This document shows positions 48,636 to 57,206 of a DNA stretch of 64,000 nt, one piece after another. Origin of the DNA: Enterobacter oligotrophicus (GTDB lineage: Bacteria; Pseudomonadota; Gammaproteobacteria; Enterobacterales; Enterobacteriaceae); NCBI RefSeq assembly GCF_009176645.1, contig NZ_AP019007.1, positions 3,968,001 to 4,032,000 on the forward strand. Reading direction: 5' to 3'. The notes beneath the pieces are model-generated. The model was not told where the DNA came from. It worked only from the letters and a program-made list of their open reading frames with translations, and did no database searches. The translations under genes and the position numbers were made by a program. Positions within the stretch are counted from its first letter, which is position 1. Each line of letters opens with the position of its first letter.

Positions 48636-48668
48636 ATCATAGGGGGGCCAACTTAAGGAAACCTTAAA
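48636..48668 (-). promoter_or_regulatory. PmrA (BasR)-type box and promoter of the PAP2-ybjG operon
   Basis: Direct repeat CTTAAG-GAAAC-CTTAAA (48652-48668 on the plus strand) fits the PmrA half-site pattern YTTAAK-N5-YTTAAK apart from its final base. On the minus strand a TATGAT -10 (48636-48641) lies 10 bp downstream, leaving the box over the -35 position, the expected place for an activator. Confidence 0.75.
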
Positions 48669-48773
48669 CAACAACGATATGTGCTTTATTTCTGTTTTTT
48701 CTCGATAATGTGCTATCTCAGGCAGCGGCAATTCATTACACTCATCGCGATTTTTTCATCATAAAGAGACTGC

Positions 48774-50006
48774 ATGTTAAACCGTTCTTCTTCCGGTAAC
48801 CGTCTGGGTCGTCAGGCGTTACTGTTTCCTCTGTGTCTGGTGCTCTACGAATTCTCTACCTACATCGGCAACGATATGATCCAGCCCGGTATGCTGGCCG
48901 TGGTGGAACAGTACAACGCCGGTATTGAGTGGGTGCCGACCTCCATGACCGCCTATCTGGCTGGCGGCATGTTTTTGCAGTGGTTGTTAGGACCGCTGTC
49001 GGATCGTATTGGCCGTCGTCCGGTAATGCTGACCGGCGTGGTGTGGTTTATCGTCACCTGTCTTGCCACGCTGCTGGCGCAAAATATTGAACAATTCACT
49101 CTGCTGCGCTTCCTGCAGGGGGTCAGCCTGTGCTTCATTGGTGCCGTGGGGTATGCCGCGATTCAGGAATCGTTCGAAGAGGCGGTGTGCATTAAAATTA
49201 CCGCGCTGATGGCGAACGTGGCGCTGATAGCGCCGCTTCTGGGGCCGCTGGTGGGGGCTGCGTGGGTACACGTTGCGCCGTGGGAAGGGATGTTTATTCT
49301 CTTTGCGGTACTTGCCGCTATCTCTTTCTTTGGATTGCATCGTGCAATGCCGGAAACCGCCACCCGACTGGGGGAAACGCTCTCGCTGAAAGAGCTGGGT
49401 CGGGATTATAAAGAGGTCCTGAAAAACGTCCGTTTTGTCGCAGGTGCGCTGGCGACGGGCTTTGTCAGTTTGCCGCTTCTGGCGTGGATCGCCCAGTCGC
49501 CGGTGATTATTATCAGCGGTGAACAGCTCAGCAGCTATGAGTATGGCCTGCTGCAGGTGCCAATCTTCGGGGCGTTGATTATCGGTAACCTGGTGCTGGC
49601 TCGCCTGACGTCGCGTCGGACCGTGCGTTCCTTGATCATTATGGGTGGCTGGCCGATCGCGGCAGGGCTGATTGTGGCGGCGGTTGCGACTGTCGCGTCA
49701 TCGCATGCATACCTGTGGATGACGGCGGGGCTGAGTATTTATGCTTTTGGTATTGGTCTGGCGAATGCCGGACTGGTGCGTCTGACGCTCTTTGCCAGCG
49801 AAATGAGTAAAGGCACGGTGTCCGCGGCGATGGGTATGCTGCAGATGCTTATTTTCACTGTCGGTATTGAGGTGAGCAAGCACGCCTATGCTTTTGGCGG
49901 CAACGGGCTGTTCAGCCTGTTTAACCTTGCCAACGGCGTGCTGTGGGTCGGGTTGATGGTGGTGTTCCTGAAAGACAAACGTGTCGGAAACGCCCTGCAA
50001 CCTTAA
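48774..50006 (+). CDS. mdfA: MdfA, multidrug:H+ antiporter
   Basis: MFS (DHA1) exporter of 410 residues with 12 segments for chloramphenicol, lipophilic cations and others. Diagnostic residues: acidic Glu and Asp in segment 1 region [16 protein letters not shown], motif [17 protein letters not shown], and motif [15 protein letters not shown]. Sequence matches E. coli MdfA. ybjH, which follows in E. coli, is missing; a repeat and ybjI come next. Confidence 0.95.
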   Translation: MLNRSSSGNRLGRQALLFPLCLVLYEFSTYIGNDMIQPGMLAVVEQYNAGIEWVPTSMTAYLAGGMFLQWLLGPLSDRIGRRPVMLTGVVWFIVTCLATLLAQNIEQFTLLRFLQGVSLCFIGAVGYAAIQESFEEAVCIKITALMANVALIAPLLGPLVGAAWVHVAPWEGMFILFAVLAAISFFGLHRAMPETATRLGETLSLKELGRDYKEVLKNVRFVAGALATGFVSLPLLAWIAQSPVIIISGEQLSSYEYGLLQVPIFGALIIGNLVLARLTSRRTVRSLIIMGGWPIAAGLIVAAVATVASSHAYLWMTAGLSIYAFGIGLANAGLVRLTLFASEMSKGTVSAAMGMLQMLIFTVGIEVSKHAYAFGGNGLFSLFNLANGVLWVGLMVVFLKDKRVGNALQP

Positions 50007-50014
50007 TCCTTCTT

Positions 50015-50035
50015 CCCTCTCCCTTTGGGAGAGGG
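50015..50035. repeat. Partial CCCTCTCCC repeat
   Basis: Dyad CCCTCTCCC-TTT-GGGAGAGGG between convergent mdfA and ybjI, without the GGGTGAGGG tail seen in other copies. Could act as a terminator stem. Confidence 0.7.
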
Positions 50036-50052
50036 CACCAGATCACACGATG

Positions 50053-50865
50053 TTAATGAAACGGCGCTTCTCCGTTCAACACTTTCTCAATCACGTCTAA
50101 AACACCTTCGTTATTATTGTGCGGCGCTTCGAACCGGGCCACCGCTTTAATATGCGGTCTGGCATTTGCCATCGCAAAGCTAAAGCCGGACTGACGCAGC
50201 ATTTCCACGTCGTTACCGCTGTCGCCAAACGCCACCACTTCACTGTTTTCAATCCCCCAGCGTTCCTGCAATATCCGCAGGCCGTTGGCCTTATGCACGC
50301 CGGGGATAATCAGGTCGATGCTGCCGTGGCCGGTGGTGACAGGCACCATAATGTCGCCCAGTTTTTCATGCAGCAATGCCTGAATACGCGGTATTTCAGC
50401 ATCGGAGACGTTAAGCCCGAACTTAAAGAAGATATCGTTCAGATGGTCAAAATTGTTCACCATTTCCAGCCGATGATAGTATTTCGCGGCGATCGCTTTG
50501 AATACATCGTCATAAGCCTTCAGGGTATAGGCGCTGCTTTTTCCGCAGGCGATAATCTCAATGCCTGGCACACCGTTTAACACGGCGGCCACGGTATCGA
50601 AGTGTGCTTTCGTCAATTCGCCATTAAAGACATCTTCCCCTGCGCTAACCACCCAGCCGCCATTTTCGGCAACAAACGAAATTTCATGTGCAATCTCCGG
50701 GAAAAATGAGATCAGCTGGTAATACTGGTTGCCGCTGGCAACCACGAAGCGAATGCCTTGCTCCTTCATGCGCGCGTACTGCGCCAGAAAACGCGCACGG
50801 TTGTAAGTCTTTGCATCGTTCAGAAAGGTACCATCCATGTCGACTGCAATCAGTTTAACGCTCAT
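50053..50865 (-). CDS. ybjI: YbjI, HAD-family sugar/flavin phosphatase
   Basis: Cof-type HAD phosphatase of 270 residues, paralogue of ybiV in this window. Motif [11 protein letters not shown], motif II VVASGN, motif [15 protein letters not shown]. coli YbjI hydrolyses FMN and some sugar phosphates. Start at 50865 ([12 protein letters not shown]) lies inside the end of ybjJ, overlapping by 11 bp, so the two are coupled; a longer frame to 50931 is not supported. Confidence 0.93.
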   Translation of the reverse strand: MSVKLIAVDMDGTFLNDAKTYNRARFLAQYARMKEQGIRFVVASGNQYYQLISFFPEIAHEISFVAENGGWVVSAGEDVFNGELTKAHFDTVAAVLNGVPGIEIIACGKSSAYTLKAYDDVFKAIAAKYYHRLEMVNNFDHLNDIFFKFGLNVSDAEIPRIQALLHEKLGDIMVPVTTGHGSIDLIIPGVHKANGLRILQERWGIENSEVVAFGDSGNDVEMLRQSGFSFAMANARPHIKAVARFEAPHNNNEGVLDVIEKVLNGEAPFH

Positions 50866-52069
50866 ATCCCTTCTCCATTGACGTTTGTTCTGCTTCCGGT
50901 TTTGCCACCGCGCGCGCCACCAGCGCCGCAATAATGACTAACCCTAACACCACCAGCATCGCGCTGCGCAACCCGTAGTGCTCACCGAGGAAACCGAGCA
51001 GCGGTGGCCCGACGAGGAAGGCGAGGTAGCCTGTGGTTGCCACCACGCTGACGCGCGTCGGCGCATCCGGTCCGGTATCGCTGGCGGCGGAAATGGTGAG
51101 CGGGAAACCAAGCGATGCTCCCAGCCCCCAGAGGATCACGGAGACGCCGGCAATCCAGTCCACATCCACAAAGATGATCATTGCGATGCCTAAGCCGCCC
51201 AGCAGGGCGCTGGCACGCACCACCGCCACTCGGCTGTAGCGGTCAATAAACCAGCCGCCGGTAAAGCGTCCGACGGTCATCCCCAGCGTAAACCCGGCGT
51301 AGATCAGTGAGCCGGAGGTGGGGCTAAACCCGTGTCCATCCACCATCAGCAGCGGCAGCCAGTCATTTGCAGAGCCTTCGGCAAAGGCCATCGCCAGCAC
51401 CACCACGCCAATCAGCATTAACTGGATGTCGCGGTAGAATGGCAGCCCTTTTTCGGCGGATTTTTGTTCTTCTGCGGAGTTTTTACCTGTGCCGTCAGGG
51501 ATCGCCCGGATGCCGATCAGAATGGGGGTAATACAGACCAGCGCGGCCAGTAAAATATGCAGGTTAGCAGCGATACCCCATGCCGTCAGTGCCATCCCCG
51601 CACCCGCGCCCGCCAGCGTGCCGAAGCTGTAGAAGCCGTGCATCATCGGGAGTACCGTCTTGTTCATTTCACGCTCGACGGCCGCCCCTTCGACGTTAAT
51701 CGCCACTTCTGCGGCCCCAAAACTTCCGCCAAAGACCGTCAGTCCAAGCGCAAACAGGACAGGAGAAGCAAACCACAGCGCCACGCTCAACACTATCATT
51801 CCGGCTACCGCGCAGCACATAGTGGTGCGGATCACCGCCCGCGTGCCAAAGCGTTTCACCAGCCAGGCCGAACAAAGAATACCGCTCATGGAGCCAATCG
51901 ACAGGCCAAACAGCACGATGCCCATCTCGGCCGTTGAAACGGACAAAATATCGCGGATAGCGGGGGTACGCGTTGCCCATGAAGCCATGAGCAGCCCAGG
52001 AATAAAGAAGAACATAAACAGCGCCCACATGCGCAGCTGCAGGGCTTTACGGGGAGAGGTCAACGTCAT
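50855..52069 (-). CDS. ybjJ: YbjJ, MFS transporter of unknown substrate
   Basis: A 404-residue MFS protein with 12 segments, close to E. coli YbjJ ([20 protein letters not shown] at the start, then [16 protein letters not shown]). Substrate unknown. Start at 52069 ([13 protein letters not shown]) by comparison; upstream frame to 52216 enters the rcdA promoter. Divergent from rcdA and probably controlled by it. Confidence 0.92.
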   Translation of the reverse strand: MTLTSPRKALQLRMWALFMFFFIPGLLMASWATRTPAIRDILSVSTAEMGIVLFGLSIGSMSGILCSAWLVKRFGTRAVIRTTMCCAVAGMIVLSVALWFASPVLFALGLTVFGGSFGAAEVAINVEGAAVEREMNKTVLPMMHGFYSFGTLAGAGAGMALTAWGIAANLHILLAALVCITPILIGIRAIPDGTGKNSAEEQKSAEKGLPFYRDIQLMLIGVVVLAMAFAEGSANDWLPLLMVDGHGFSPTSGSLIYAGFTLGMTVGRFTGGWFIDRYSRVAVVRASALLGGLGIAMIIFVDVDWIAGVSVILWGLGASLGFPLTISAASDTGPDAPTRVSVVATTGYLAFLVGPPLLGFLGEHYGLRSAMLVVLGLVIIAALVARAVAKPEAEQTSMEKGYER

Positions 52070-52118
52070 TGGGATAAGCACCAGAAGTACAACAATAGCG
52101 ACAACACTAGCAACTTTG

Positions 52119-52132
52119 TGTACATTTGTACA
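52119..52132. promoter_or_regulatory. Candidate RcdA operator
   Basis: TGTACA-TT-TGTACA in the 82-bp divergent region between ybjJ and rcdA, a near-palindromic pair typical of TetR-type self-regulation. Binding by RcdA is inferred. Confidence 0.5.
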
Positions 52133-52151
52133 TAAACCGCATGAGGAATTT

Positions 52152-52703
52152 ATGAGCAGACCGCCGAACGACCCTAACCGCCGGGAAAAGATCCTCCAGG
52201 CCACGCTGGACACCATTGCTGAGCATGGTATCCATGCCGCTACGCACCGTAAAATCGCCAGCTGTGCGGGCGTGCCGCTGGGATCGATGACCTACTATTT
52301 CGACGGCAAAGAGCCGCTGCTGGAAGAGGCATTCACGTGGTTTACCCGACAGATGTCGCAGCAGTATCGTGATTTCTTTGCGGGCGTGGCTGGCCCGGAG
52401 ATGGCATGCGAGTCCATCACCACGTTAATCCACAGCTCACAAGTCACCACGCCGCACAACATGGCGCTGATGTATCAGCTGTATGCCTTTATGCACCGCA
52501 GTGCGGCGCTGAAAACGGTGATGCAGGACTGGATGAAGATGAGCCAGACCACGCTTGAGCAGTGGTTTGATCCGGTTACAGCCAGAGCGCTGGACGCGTT
52601 TATCGAAGGGATGACGCTGCACTTTGTGACCGACAGACAGCCGCTGTCGCGGGAGGAGATCCGGGCGATGGTGGGACGGATTGCGGGCGAGGGTGGGTGT
52701 TAG
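52152..52703 (+). CDS. rcdA: RcdA (YbjK), TetR-family regulator
   Basis: TetR-type regulator of 183 residues. Helix-turn-helix near the start ([20 protein letters not shown], then [21 protein letters not shown]) and an all-helical ligand domain. E. coli RcdA activates csgD and influences biofilm genes. Start at 52152 with [13 protein letters not shown] and AGGA upstream. The same frame stays open for 160 codons further back, antisense to ybjJ, which is not coding. A GGGCGAG/CTCGCCC hairpin overlaps the stop. Confidence 0.92.
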   Translation: MSRPPNDPNRREKILQATLDTIAEHGIHAATHRKIASCAGVPLGSMTYYFDGKEPLLEEAFTWFTRQMSQQYRDFFAGVAGPEMACESITTLIHSSQVTTPHNMALMYQLYAFMHRSAALKTVMQDWMKMSQTTLEQWFDPVTARALDAFIEGMTLHFVTDRQPLSREEIRAMVGRIAGEGGC

Positions 52704-52724
52704 CCGTGCTCGCCCCGGCCTCAT

Positions 52725-53156
52725 CTATTTCTGGGCGATTTTCTTCCCACTGGCGTCAATGACCGCTTCACCATCCTCTTTGGTAAACGCCCCTTTTTGC
52801 GCCTCAGGCAGAATGTCGAGGACGACTTCAGAAGGGCGGCAGAGGCGAGTGCCCAGCGGCGTCACCACGATCGGACGGTTAATCAGGATCGGGTATTGCA
52901 GCATGAAATCGATAAGCTGCTCGTCGGTGAATCTTTCTTCGGCCAGACCAAGTTGATCGTAGGGCTCCACGTTTTTACGCAGCAGATCCCGCACGGAAAT
53001 CTCCATATCGGCAATCAGTGCGGTCAGCTTATCGCGCGACGGTGGGGTTTCCAGATAGAGGATAACCTCTGGCTCCGTGCCGCTGTTGCGGATCATCTCC
53101 AGCGTGTTACGTGAGGTGCCGCAAGATGGGTTGTGATAGATGGTGATGTGGGTCAT
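52725..53156 (-). CDS. arsC: ArsC, glutaredoxin-dependent arsenate reductase
   Basis: Arsenate reductase of 143 residues, very close to E. coli ArsC (MTHITIYHNPSCGTSRNTLE; catalytic Cys12; conserved Arg residues in RPIVVTPLGTRLCRP). It reduces arsenate to arsenite for export by ArsB. Here only the last codons of arsB remain just upstream, and there is no arsR in the window, so the gene is orphaned and any promoter must now come from the Hcp cassette or be lost. Confidence 0.95.
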   Translation of the reverse strand: MTHITIYHNPSCGTSRNTLEMIRNSGTEPEVILYLETPPSRDKLTALIADMEISVRDLLRKNVEPYDQLGLAEERFTDEQLIDFMLQYPILINRPIVVTPLGTRLCRPSEVVLDILPEAQKGAFTKEDGEAVIDASGKKIAQK

Positions 53157-53168
53157 ATCCGTTACTCA

Positions 53169-53234
53169 TTATTGTGTGAAGGAGAGACGTAACGCCAGCG
53201 CGGCGAGCGATACAAACAGGACCGGCAACGTCAT
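53169..53234 (-). pseudogene. arsB: Remnant of arsB (C-terminal end only)
   Basis: On the minus strand, reading in frame to a TAA at 53169-53171 gives MTLPVLFVSLAALALRLSFT plus Gln, which fits the conserved end of the arsenite exporter ArsB. It stops 12 bp before arsC, the normal arsB-arsC spacing. Farther upstream the frame no longer resembles ArsB, and within about 65 bp the hcp gene ends. The rest of arsB has been deleted or replaced. Confidence 0.75.
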
Positions 53235-53297
53235 CAATGTTGACCAGGTTCGACACAATGAGCGGCAGGCCGGCGGTTTTTCAGTACTCTTCTCTGC

Positions 53298-53777
53298 TCA
53301 GGCGCAACAGCGATCGTTCCAGGTGTCACGGTAAATGATATTCCCCTCCGTGTACTTCCAGGAGATTGCTTCATAACGCAATTCGATCGTTTCAAGATGG
53401 GTGCTGCTCATCCCGTTAGGGGTCAGGAATGGTGCCACTGTCGTGAACTTAACATTTTCCATCACGATATTGAAATATTCGGCCTCGATACCGGACTCCA
53501 AAATGCGGTACATCTTAATGATCCCCTTCTTCATAACTCGCCCTTCGCACACGGCGCGGTAAAGAAACGGGGTAGTCTGATCAAACTCTTTGACTATCGT
53601 GACAGGACGATGGACGCGCGTGCCGGTCAGCTTGCCCCAGCTTGAGTCAACCGGAATAGTAACACCGTGGGAGAACGATTTTAGCTCTATGGAACCAAGA
53701 CGTGTGGGCATCATGCAGCTACCGACAACCGGCGAGCCGTTTTCGTCTTCAAGCCATAGGTGTGCGGGTGTCAGCAT
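53298..53777 (-). CDS. hcp: Orphan Hcp, type VI secretion tube protein
   Basis: Hcp/TssD-family protein of 159 residues that stacks as hexamer rings in the type VI secretion tube and can carry effectors in its lumen. Recognisable are IELKSFSHGVTIPVDSSWGK after the N-terminal strand, TGTRVHRPVTIVKEFDQTTP, IELRYEAISWKYTEGNIIY and the C-terminal RDTWNDR. No other secretion genes are in the window, so it must serve a system encoded elsewhere. It is last in a cassette of four same-direction frames, with AAGGAA before the ATG. Confidence 0.88.
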   Translation of the reverse strand: MLTPAHLWLEDENGSPVVGSCMMPTRLGSIELKSFSHGVTIPVDSSWGKLTGTRVHRPVTIVKEFDQTTPFLYRAVCEGRVMKKGIIKMYRILESGIEAEYFNIVMENVKFTTVAPFLTPNGMSSTHLETIELRYEAISWKYTEGNIIYRDTWNDRCCA

Positions 53778-53816
53778 ATAATTTCCTTATTAGTGAGCGT
53801 GAAGCATTGATGGTCT

Positions 53817-53999
53817 TCAATGCCATATCCAGTAAGCCAGTCCCAGTGTTACCAGGTAAAACAGGAGGATGAATCCTTGATTAACCTCAGGGAAGTAAAC
53901 GTCAAGGACATAACCAAAAATGAACGTGAGGATGATGGGGACATAGGTCCAGAAGAAAAACTGAGCCTGAGATTTGAGCCAGAGTCTTAGAAAGCTCAT
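53817..53999 (-). CDS. Small two-helix membrane protein (candidate immunity)
   Basis: A 60-residue hydrophobic protein, not recognised. Two membrane spans are predicted at about residues 13-34 and 42-59, with a short loop (DVYFPEVNQG). Its start codon shares a base with the stop of the upstream 235-residue frame (TGATG), so translation is coupled. Position between a possible membrane-active protein and Hcp suggests an immunity protein that blocks the effector in the inner membrane. Alternative: an accessory subunit of the same membrane protein. Confidence 0.6.
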   Translation of the reverse strand: MSFLRLWLKSQAQFFFWTYVPIILTFIFGYVLDVYFPEVNQGFILLFYLVTLGLAYWIWH

Positions 54000-54706
54000 C
54001 AGTGTCTACCCATTAGCTTCAGGATCGTGTCCGCAGCACCATAAGGGCTTTGGTTATCAGTCCACTGTTGGGTTAGCACGCCCGCGCGCATAAACGCAGG
54101 CTCCACCAGGAAATACATCATCTCTAGCTCTCGTAGATACAACGCTTGATAGTAGGCGGGATGTATCACTTGCAGACGGCGAGCGCTGTCAGCGGCCTTT
54201 TGCACAATCCCATATATCCCCAGCCCGCCAATAGCAGCGCCCGTTAACCCTGAAACGACCTTTAGTCCCGAAGGTGGAATGGTCACATAGAGGCAAACAG
54301 TCGATGCGACGCCTGCAGAGAATGAATACGAGGTTAGCGTGCTGGTGGATATGTAAACGTTAGCGCGCATTAGAGCATGCTGTATCGCTGCTAATTCTGC
54401 CGGGGAAAAATCTTTTACCAGCTCCTCAACGTATGTGTTGATTATGTCAAACACAATGTTCCAGCGAGAAACGAGATGGAATATGCCCTTTCGGAAGCGA
54501 GCATCCTCCAGGTTTTGTCTGATGCATACATCGTAATATTCATCGGTAAAGCAGGAGGTGTAGTACAGCAGGCGTTGGGCACCGGCACCTATATTATTCA
54601 GGTGGTTCTTTACCTCTTTACCTACAGCGCGTACCGCCCGGTCCAGCTTCGTTGCCAGTATCTTTTGGCTCTGAAGCTGGCGGATGATCTCGTCAGAATG
54701 GTACAT
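53999..54706 (-). CDS. Glycine-rich membrane-inserting protein (candidate T6SS effector)
   Basis: 235 residues, family not recognised. The N-terminal half is helical and charged (residues 1-115). It is followed by two hydrophobic stretches (about 119-143 and 147-168), the second with a Gly-x3-Gly pattern (SGLTGAAIGGLGIYG) seen in pore-forming peptides, and a helical C-terminus. No signal peptide. Linkage to hcp and to a small membrane protein recalls Ssp6/Sip6 of Serratia, an ion-pore effector with immunity protein, but I cannot claim homology. It could also be a plain cassette protein of another type. Confidence 0.6.
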   Translation of the reverse strand: MYHSDEIIRQLQSQKILATKLDRAVRAVGKEVKNHLNNIGAGAQRLLYYTSCFTDEYYDVCIRQNLEDARFRKGIFHLVSRWNIVFDIINTYVEELVKDFSPAELAAIQHALMRANVYISTSTLTSYSFSAGVASTVCLYVTIPPSGLKVVSGLTGAAIGGLGIYGIVQKAADSARRLQVIHPAYYQALYLRELEMMYFLVEPAFMRAGVLTQQWTDNQSPYGAADTILKLMGRH

Positions 54707-54809
54707 GCTTACTGGCCTCGTACTTCAGCTCAATCGAGCGTTCTTTTGCCGCATTCACTAAGACCGTTACGATGAGTTCAGTTGCCATTACTGCGCTTGA
54801 AAACGTCAT
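54693..54809 (-). CDS. Short upstream frame of the Hcp cassette (38 residues)
   Basis: ATG at 54809 behind an excellent GGAGGG ribosome site with 8-base spacing. It encodes MTFSSAVMATELIVTVLVNA, then a charged tail with KERSIELKYEASKH. It overlaps the start of the 235-residue gene by 14 bp in another frame. It may be a real small protein or a leader that couples translation into the next gene, whose own ribosome site is poor. No family recognised. Confidence 0.5.
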   Translation of the reverse strand: MTFSSAVMATELIVTVLVNAAKERSIELKYEASKHVPF

Positions 54810-55090
54810 ACTTGTTCCCTCCAGAGTGTGCTTCTATCCACTCCAGAGTATTCTCGTCACTTGTATGGAAGTTCAAAGCAGATCATGTTTACGACAAGCA
54901 GAGTCTTTTTAAGATTATGACCTGATATTTTTTAACCCAAACACAATCTGTCTTGAGCAAGAAGTGAAATAGATGAGTTCGATATTGAATGACTTCTTAC
55001 AAAATCCGAAAGTTCTGCCGCGACGATGTCGCCATGTAAGGGAAAGTGGTGGCATAAGCCATTGATTTAAAAAAAGGTAATTTTTCAGGC
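54810..55090. other. Promoter flank of the Hcp cassette
   Basis: About 280 bp, AT-rich, between the cassette and rybB. It should hold the cassette promoter. No direct repeats, transposase fragment or attachment site were recognised. A frame at 54915-55157 overlaps rybB and is not a gene. Confidence 0.5.
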
Positions 55091-55171
55091 AACAAAAACC
55101 CATCAACCTTGAACCAAAACGGCGGGGTTGATGGGCTCCACAAATTGGGGACATCAAAGAAAAGCAGTGGC
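55091..55171 (-). ncRNA. rybB: RybB small RNA
   Basis: Sigma-E-dependent, Hfq-binding sRNA that shuts off outer-membrane protein mRNAs. On the minus strand the 5' end GCCACTGCTTTTCTTTGATG is the invariant seed of E. coli RybB, followed by TCCCC. The 3' part is a perfect 10-bp stem CCCATCAACC/GGTTGATGGG ending TTTTTGTT, its own terminator. About 81 nt against about 79 in E. coli. Lies in its normal place upstream of ybjL's 3' end, but the Hcp cassette now separates it from rcdA. The mRNA of ompX in this window belongs to the class of transcripts that envelope-stress sRNAs regulate. Confidence 0.95.
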
Positions 55172-55176
55172 ACTAG

Positions 55177-55204
55177 TTATGACTGCCCCCTGATAAAAAA
55201 GTTC
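55177..55204 (-). promoter_or_regulatory. Sigma-E promoter of rybB
   Basis: Minus strand: GAACTT (-35, 55199-55204), 16-bp spacer, TCATAA (-10, 55177-55182), five bases before the RybB 5' end at 55171. The -35 core agrees with sigma-E promoters. Confidence 0.8.
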
Positions 55205-55237
55205 TGCGCGTAACAAAAATTTTTTCTGCCACGCGCA
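55193..55237 (-). terminator. Probable ybjL terminator overlapping the rybB promoter
   Basis: Minus strand GCGCGT..ACGCGC with a long internal loop, followed by AGAACTTTTTT. The T-run is at the same time the -35 region of rybB. Starts 11 bp after the ybjL stop. Confidence 0.6.
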
Positions 55238-55247
55238 AACTTGAGAG

Positions 55248-56933
55248 TTATCCGAGACCAGGCCAGATGATGATGATCAATGTACCCGCCAGGGTAAGCA
55301 GTACGTTGGCGATGGCATAGGTCCCCGCATAGCCCAGCGCCGGGATGTTGCTGCGTGCGGTATCACTGATAATTTCCATCGCCGGGGCACAGGTACGCGC
55401 ACCCATCATCGCGCCGAAGAGCAGGGCGCGGTTCATACGCAACACGTAAGCACCAAACAGGAAGCAGATCACCACAGGGACGAGGCTGACGATAAGCCCC
55501 GAAACCAGCATCTGCCAGCCGACGGCTCCCAGGCTGTGGCCAATGCCGCTACCGGCGCTTAAGCCAACACCTGCCATAAAGACCATCAGACCGAACTCTT
55601 TCACCATGTTCAGCGCACCCTGCGGGATATAGCCGAAGGTTGGGTGGTTCGCACGCAGGAAGCCCAGCATGATCCCCGCAAACAGCAGTCCGGCGGCGTT
55701 ACCAATGCCGAAGCTAAAGTTGCTGAACTGGAAGGTAATCATCCCGATCATCAGGCCGACAATAAAGAAAGCGCAGAAGGCCAGCAGGTCGGTGACCTGG
55801 CTGTGAATGGAGATAAAGCCAATGCGATCGGCAACGGTTTTCACGCGGCGGGCGTCGCCGCTAACCTGCAAAACGTCACCTTTGTTGAGCACCACGTTGT
55901 CATCAATTGGCATCTCAATCTGGCTGCGGATCACGCGGTTCAGGAAGCAGCCGTGGTCGGTCAGCTTTAGCTGCGCCAGACGGCGGCCGACGGCGTTATG
56001 GTTTTTCACCACAATCTCTTCGGTAACGATGCGCATGTCGAGAAGATCGCGGTCAAACACCTCTTTGCCGTTACGGAAGCTCGGGTCGAGGCGTGCGTGG
56101 GCGTCAGGGTAGCCCACCAGCGCGATGTCGTCGCCCATCTGCAGCACCGCGTCGCCGTCCGGGTTCGCCAGGATACCGTTGCGACGAATTCGTTCGATGT
56201 AACAACCTGTCTGGCGGTAAATTCCCAGCTCACGCAGGTTTTTACCGTCCGCCCACGCCACCAGCTCTGGCCCCACGCGGTAGGCGCGAATCACAGGCAG
56301 GTAGACTTTACGTTTGGAGTCGGTATCCAGGCCGCGCTCGCGGGCAATTTGCTGCGCACTGGTCTGTAAATCCTGATGTTGCAGTTTTGGCAGGTAGCGG
56401 GCACCCACAATCAGGCTTACCAGACCAATCAGGTAGGTCAGGGCATAGCCGAGGCTCAGGTGGTCGAGCGCGGTAGAAAGCGACGCTCCCGCCATGCCGG
56501 AATGACGCAGAGTATCGCCCGCCCCCACAAGCACCGGCGTGGAGGTCATAGAACCTGCCAGCATACCGGCCGTTAACCCGATATCCCAGCCAAACAGTTT
56601 GCCCAGCCCCAACGCGATCAGCAGCGCGCTACCGACCATCACCAGCGCCAGCATCAGATAATTTTTGCCGTCGCGAAAGAAAATTGAAAAAAAGTTGGGT
56701 CCTGCTTCCACACCAACACAAAAAATAAACAGCATAAAACCTAAGTTAAGTGCGTCCGTGTTAATGCTGAAATGTTGCTGACCTAATAATAAGGAGACGA
56801 CTAAAACGCCAATGGAATTACCAAGTTGAACTGAACCCAGGCGCAATTTTCCCAGACAAAGGCCCAGTGCCAGTACCACAAATAATAACAGGATGTAATT
56901 CCCATTTAACAAGTCTGCGACGTTTATATTCAC
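55248..56933 (-). CDS. ybjL: YbjL, putative AAE-family transporter
   Basis: Inner-membrane protein of 561 residues, aspartate:alanine exchanger family. N-terminal membrane half (segments from residue 10 to about 175), two TrkA-C (RCK_C) domains in the middle (about residues 205-380, with [19 protein letters not shown] and [18 protein letters not shown]), then a second membrane half. Same length as E. coli YbjL; substrate unknown. Start at 56933 by comparison with the family. Confidence 0.93.
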   Translation of the reverse strand: MNINVADLLNGNYILLLFVVLALGLCLGKLRLGSVQLGNSIGVLVVSLLLGQQHFSINTDALNLGFMLFIFCVGVEAGPNFFSIFFRDGKNYLMLALVMVGSALLIALGLGKLFGWDIGLTAGMLAGSMTSTPVLVGAGDTLRHSGMAGASLSTALDHLSLGYALTYLIGLVSLIVGARYLPKLQHQDLQTSAQQIARERGLDTDSKRKVYLPVIRAYRVGPELVAWADGKNLRELGIYRQTGCYIERIRRNGILANPDGDAVLQMGDDIALVGYPDAHARLDPSFRNGKEVFDRDLLDMRIVTEEIVVKNHNAVGRRLAQLKLTDHGCFLNRVIRSQIEMPIDDNVVLNKGDVLQVSGDARRVKTVADRIGFISIHSQVTDLLAFCAFFIVGLMIGMITFQFSNFSFGIGNAAGLLFAGIMLGFLRANHPTFGYIPQGALNMVKEFGLMVFMAGVGLSAGSGIGHSLGAVGWQMLVSGLIVSLVPVVICFLFGAYVLRMNRALLFGAMMGARTCAPAMEIISDTARSNIPALGYAGTYAIANVLLTLAGTLIIIIWPGLG

Positions 56934-57206
56934 GGAGGCTAACTTCTTGTTTACCAGTAAGTTGTTGAATGAAAGGACTATTTGGGCTACTGTTTTCAGA
57001 GCCAGGGAAAGACAGCAATACTCCCTGTTTCCTTAAAAATTCCCTAAAACACTAGCAGGCGGTTAGTTTAATCGTATTAGCTATCAACAGCCACCTATTA
57101 TCGCATTACCCTGTGCGTGCTTTGGCAAGGATTGCCACGATGCTTTATCTGACTGGGCGTCCATCGGACGAATGTGTATTTGATAGAGATAAGTCAGGAG
57201 GATAGT

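Noticed and set aside
51660..52151. Long N-terminal extension of RcdA
   Set aside because: It runs antisense through ybjJ, and the TetR fold begins at the ATG at 52152 with a ribosome site.
54810..55090. Insertion-sequence remnant at the edge of the Hcp cassette
   Set aside because: No terminal inverted repeats, target duplication or transposase similarity could be recognised.
54915..55157. Minus-strand frame of 80 codons upstream of the Hcp cassette
   Set aside because: It overlaps the RybB sRNA, has no ribosome site and no recognisable product.
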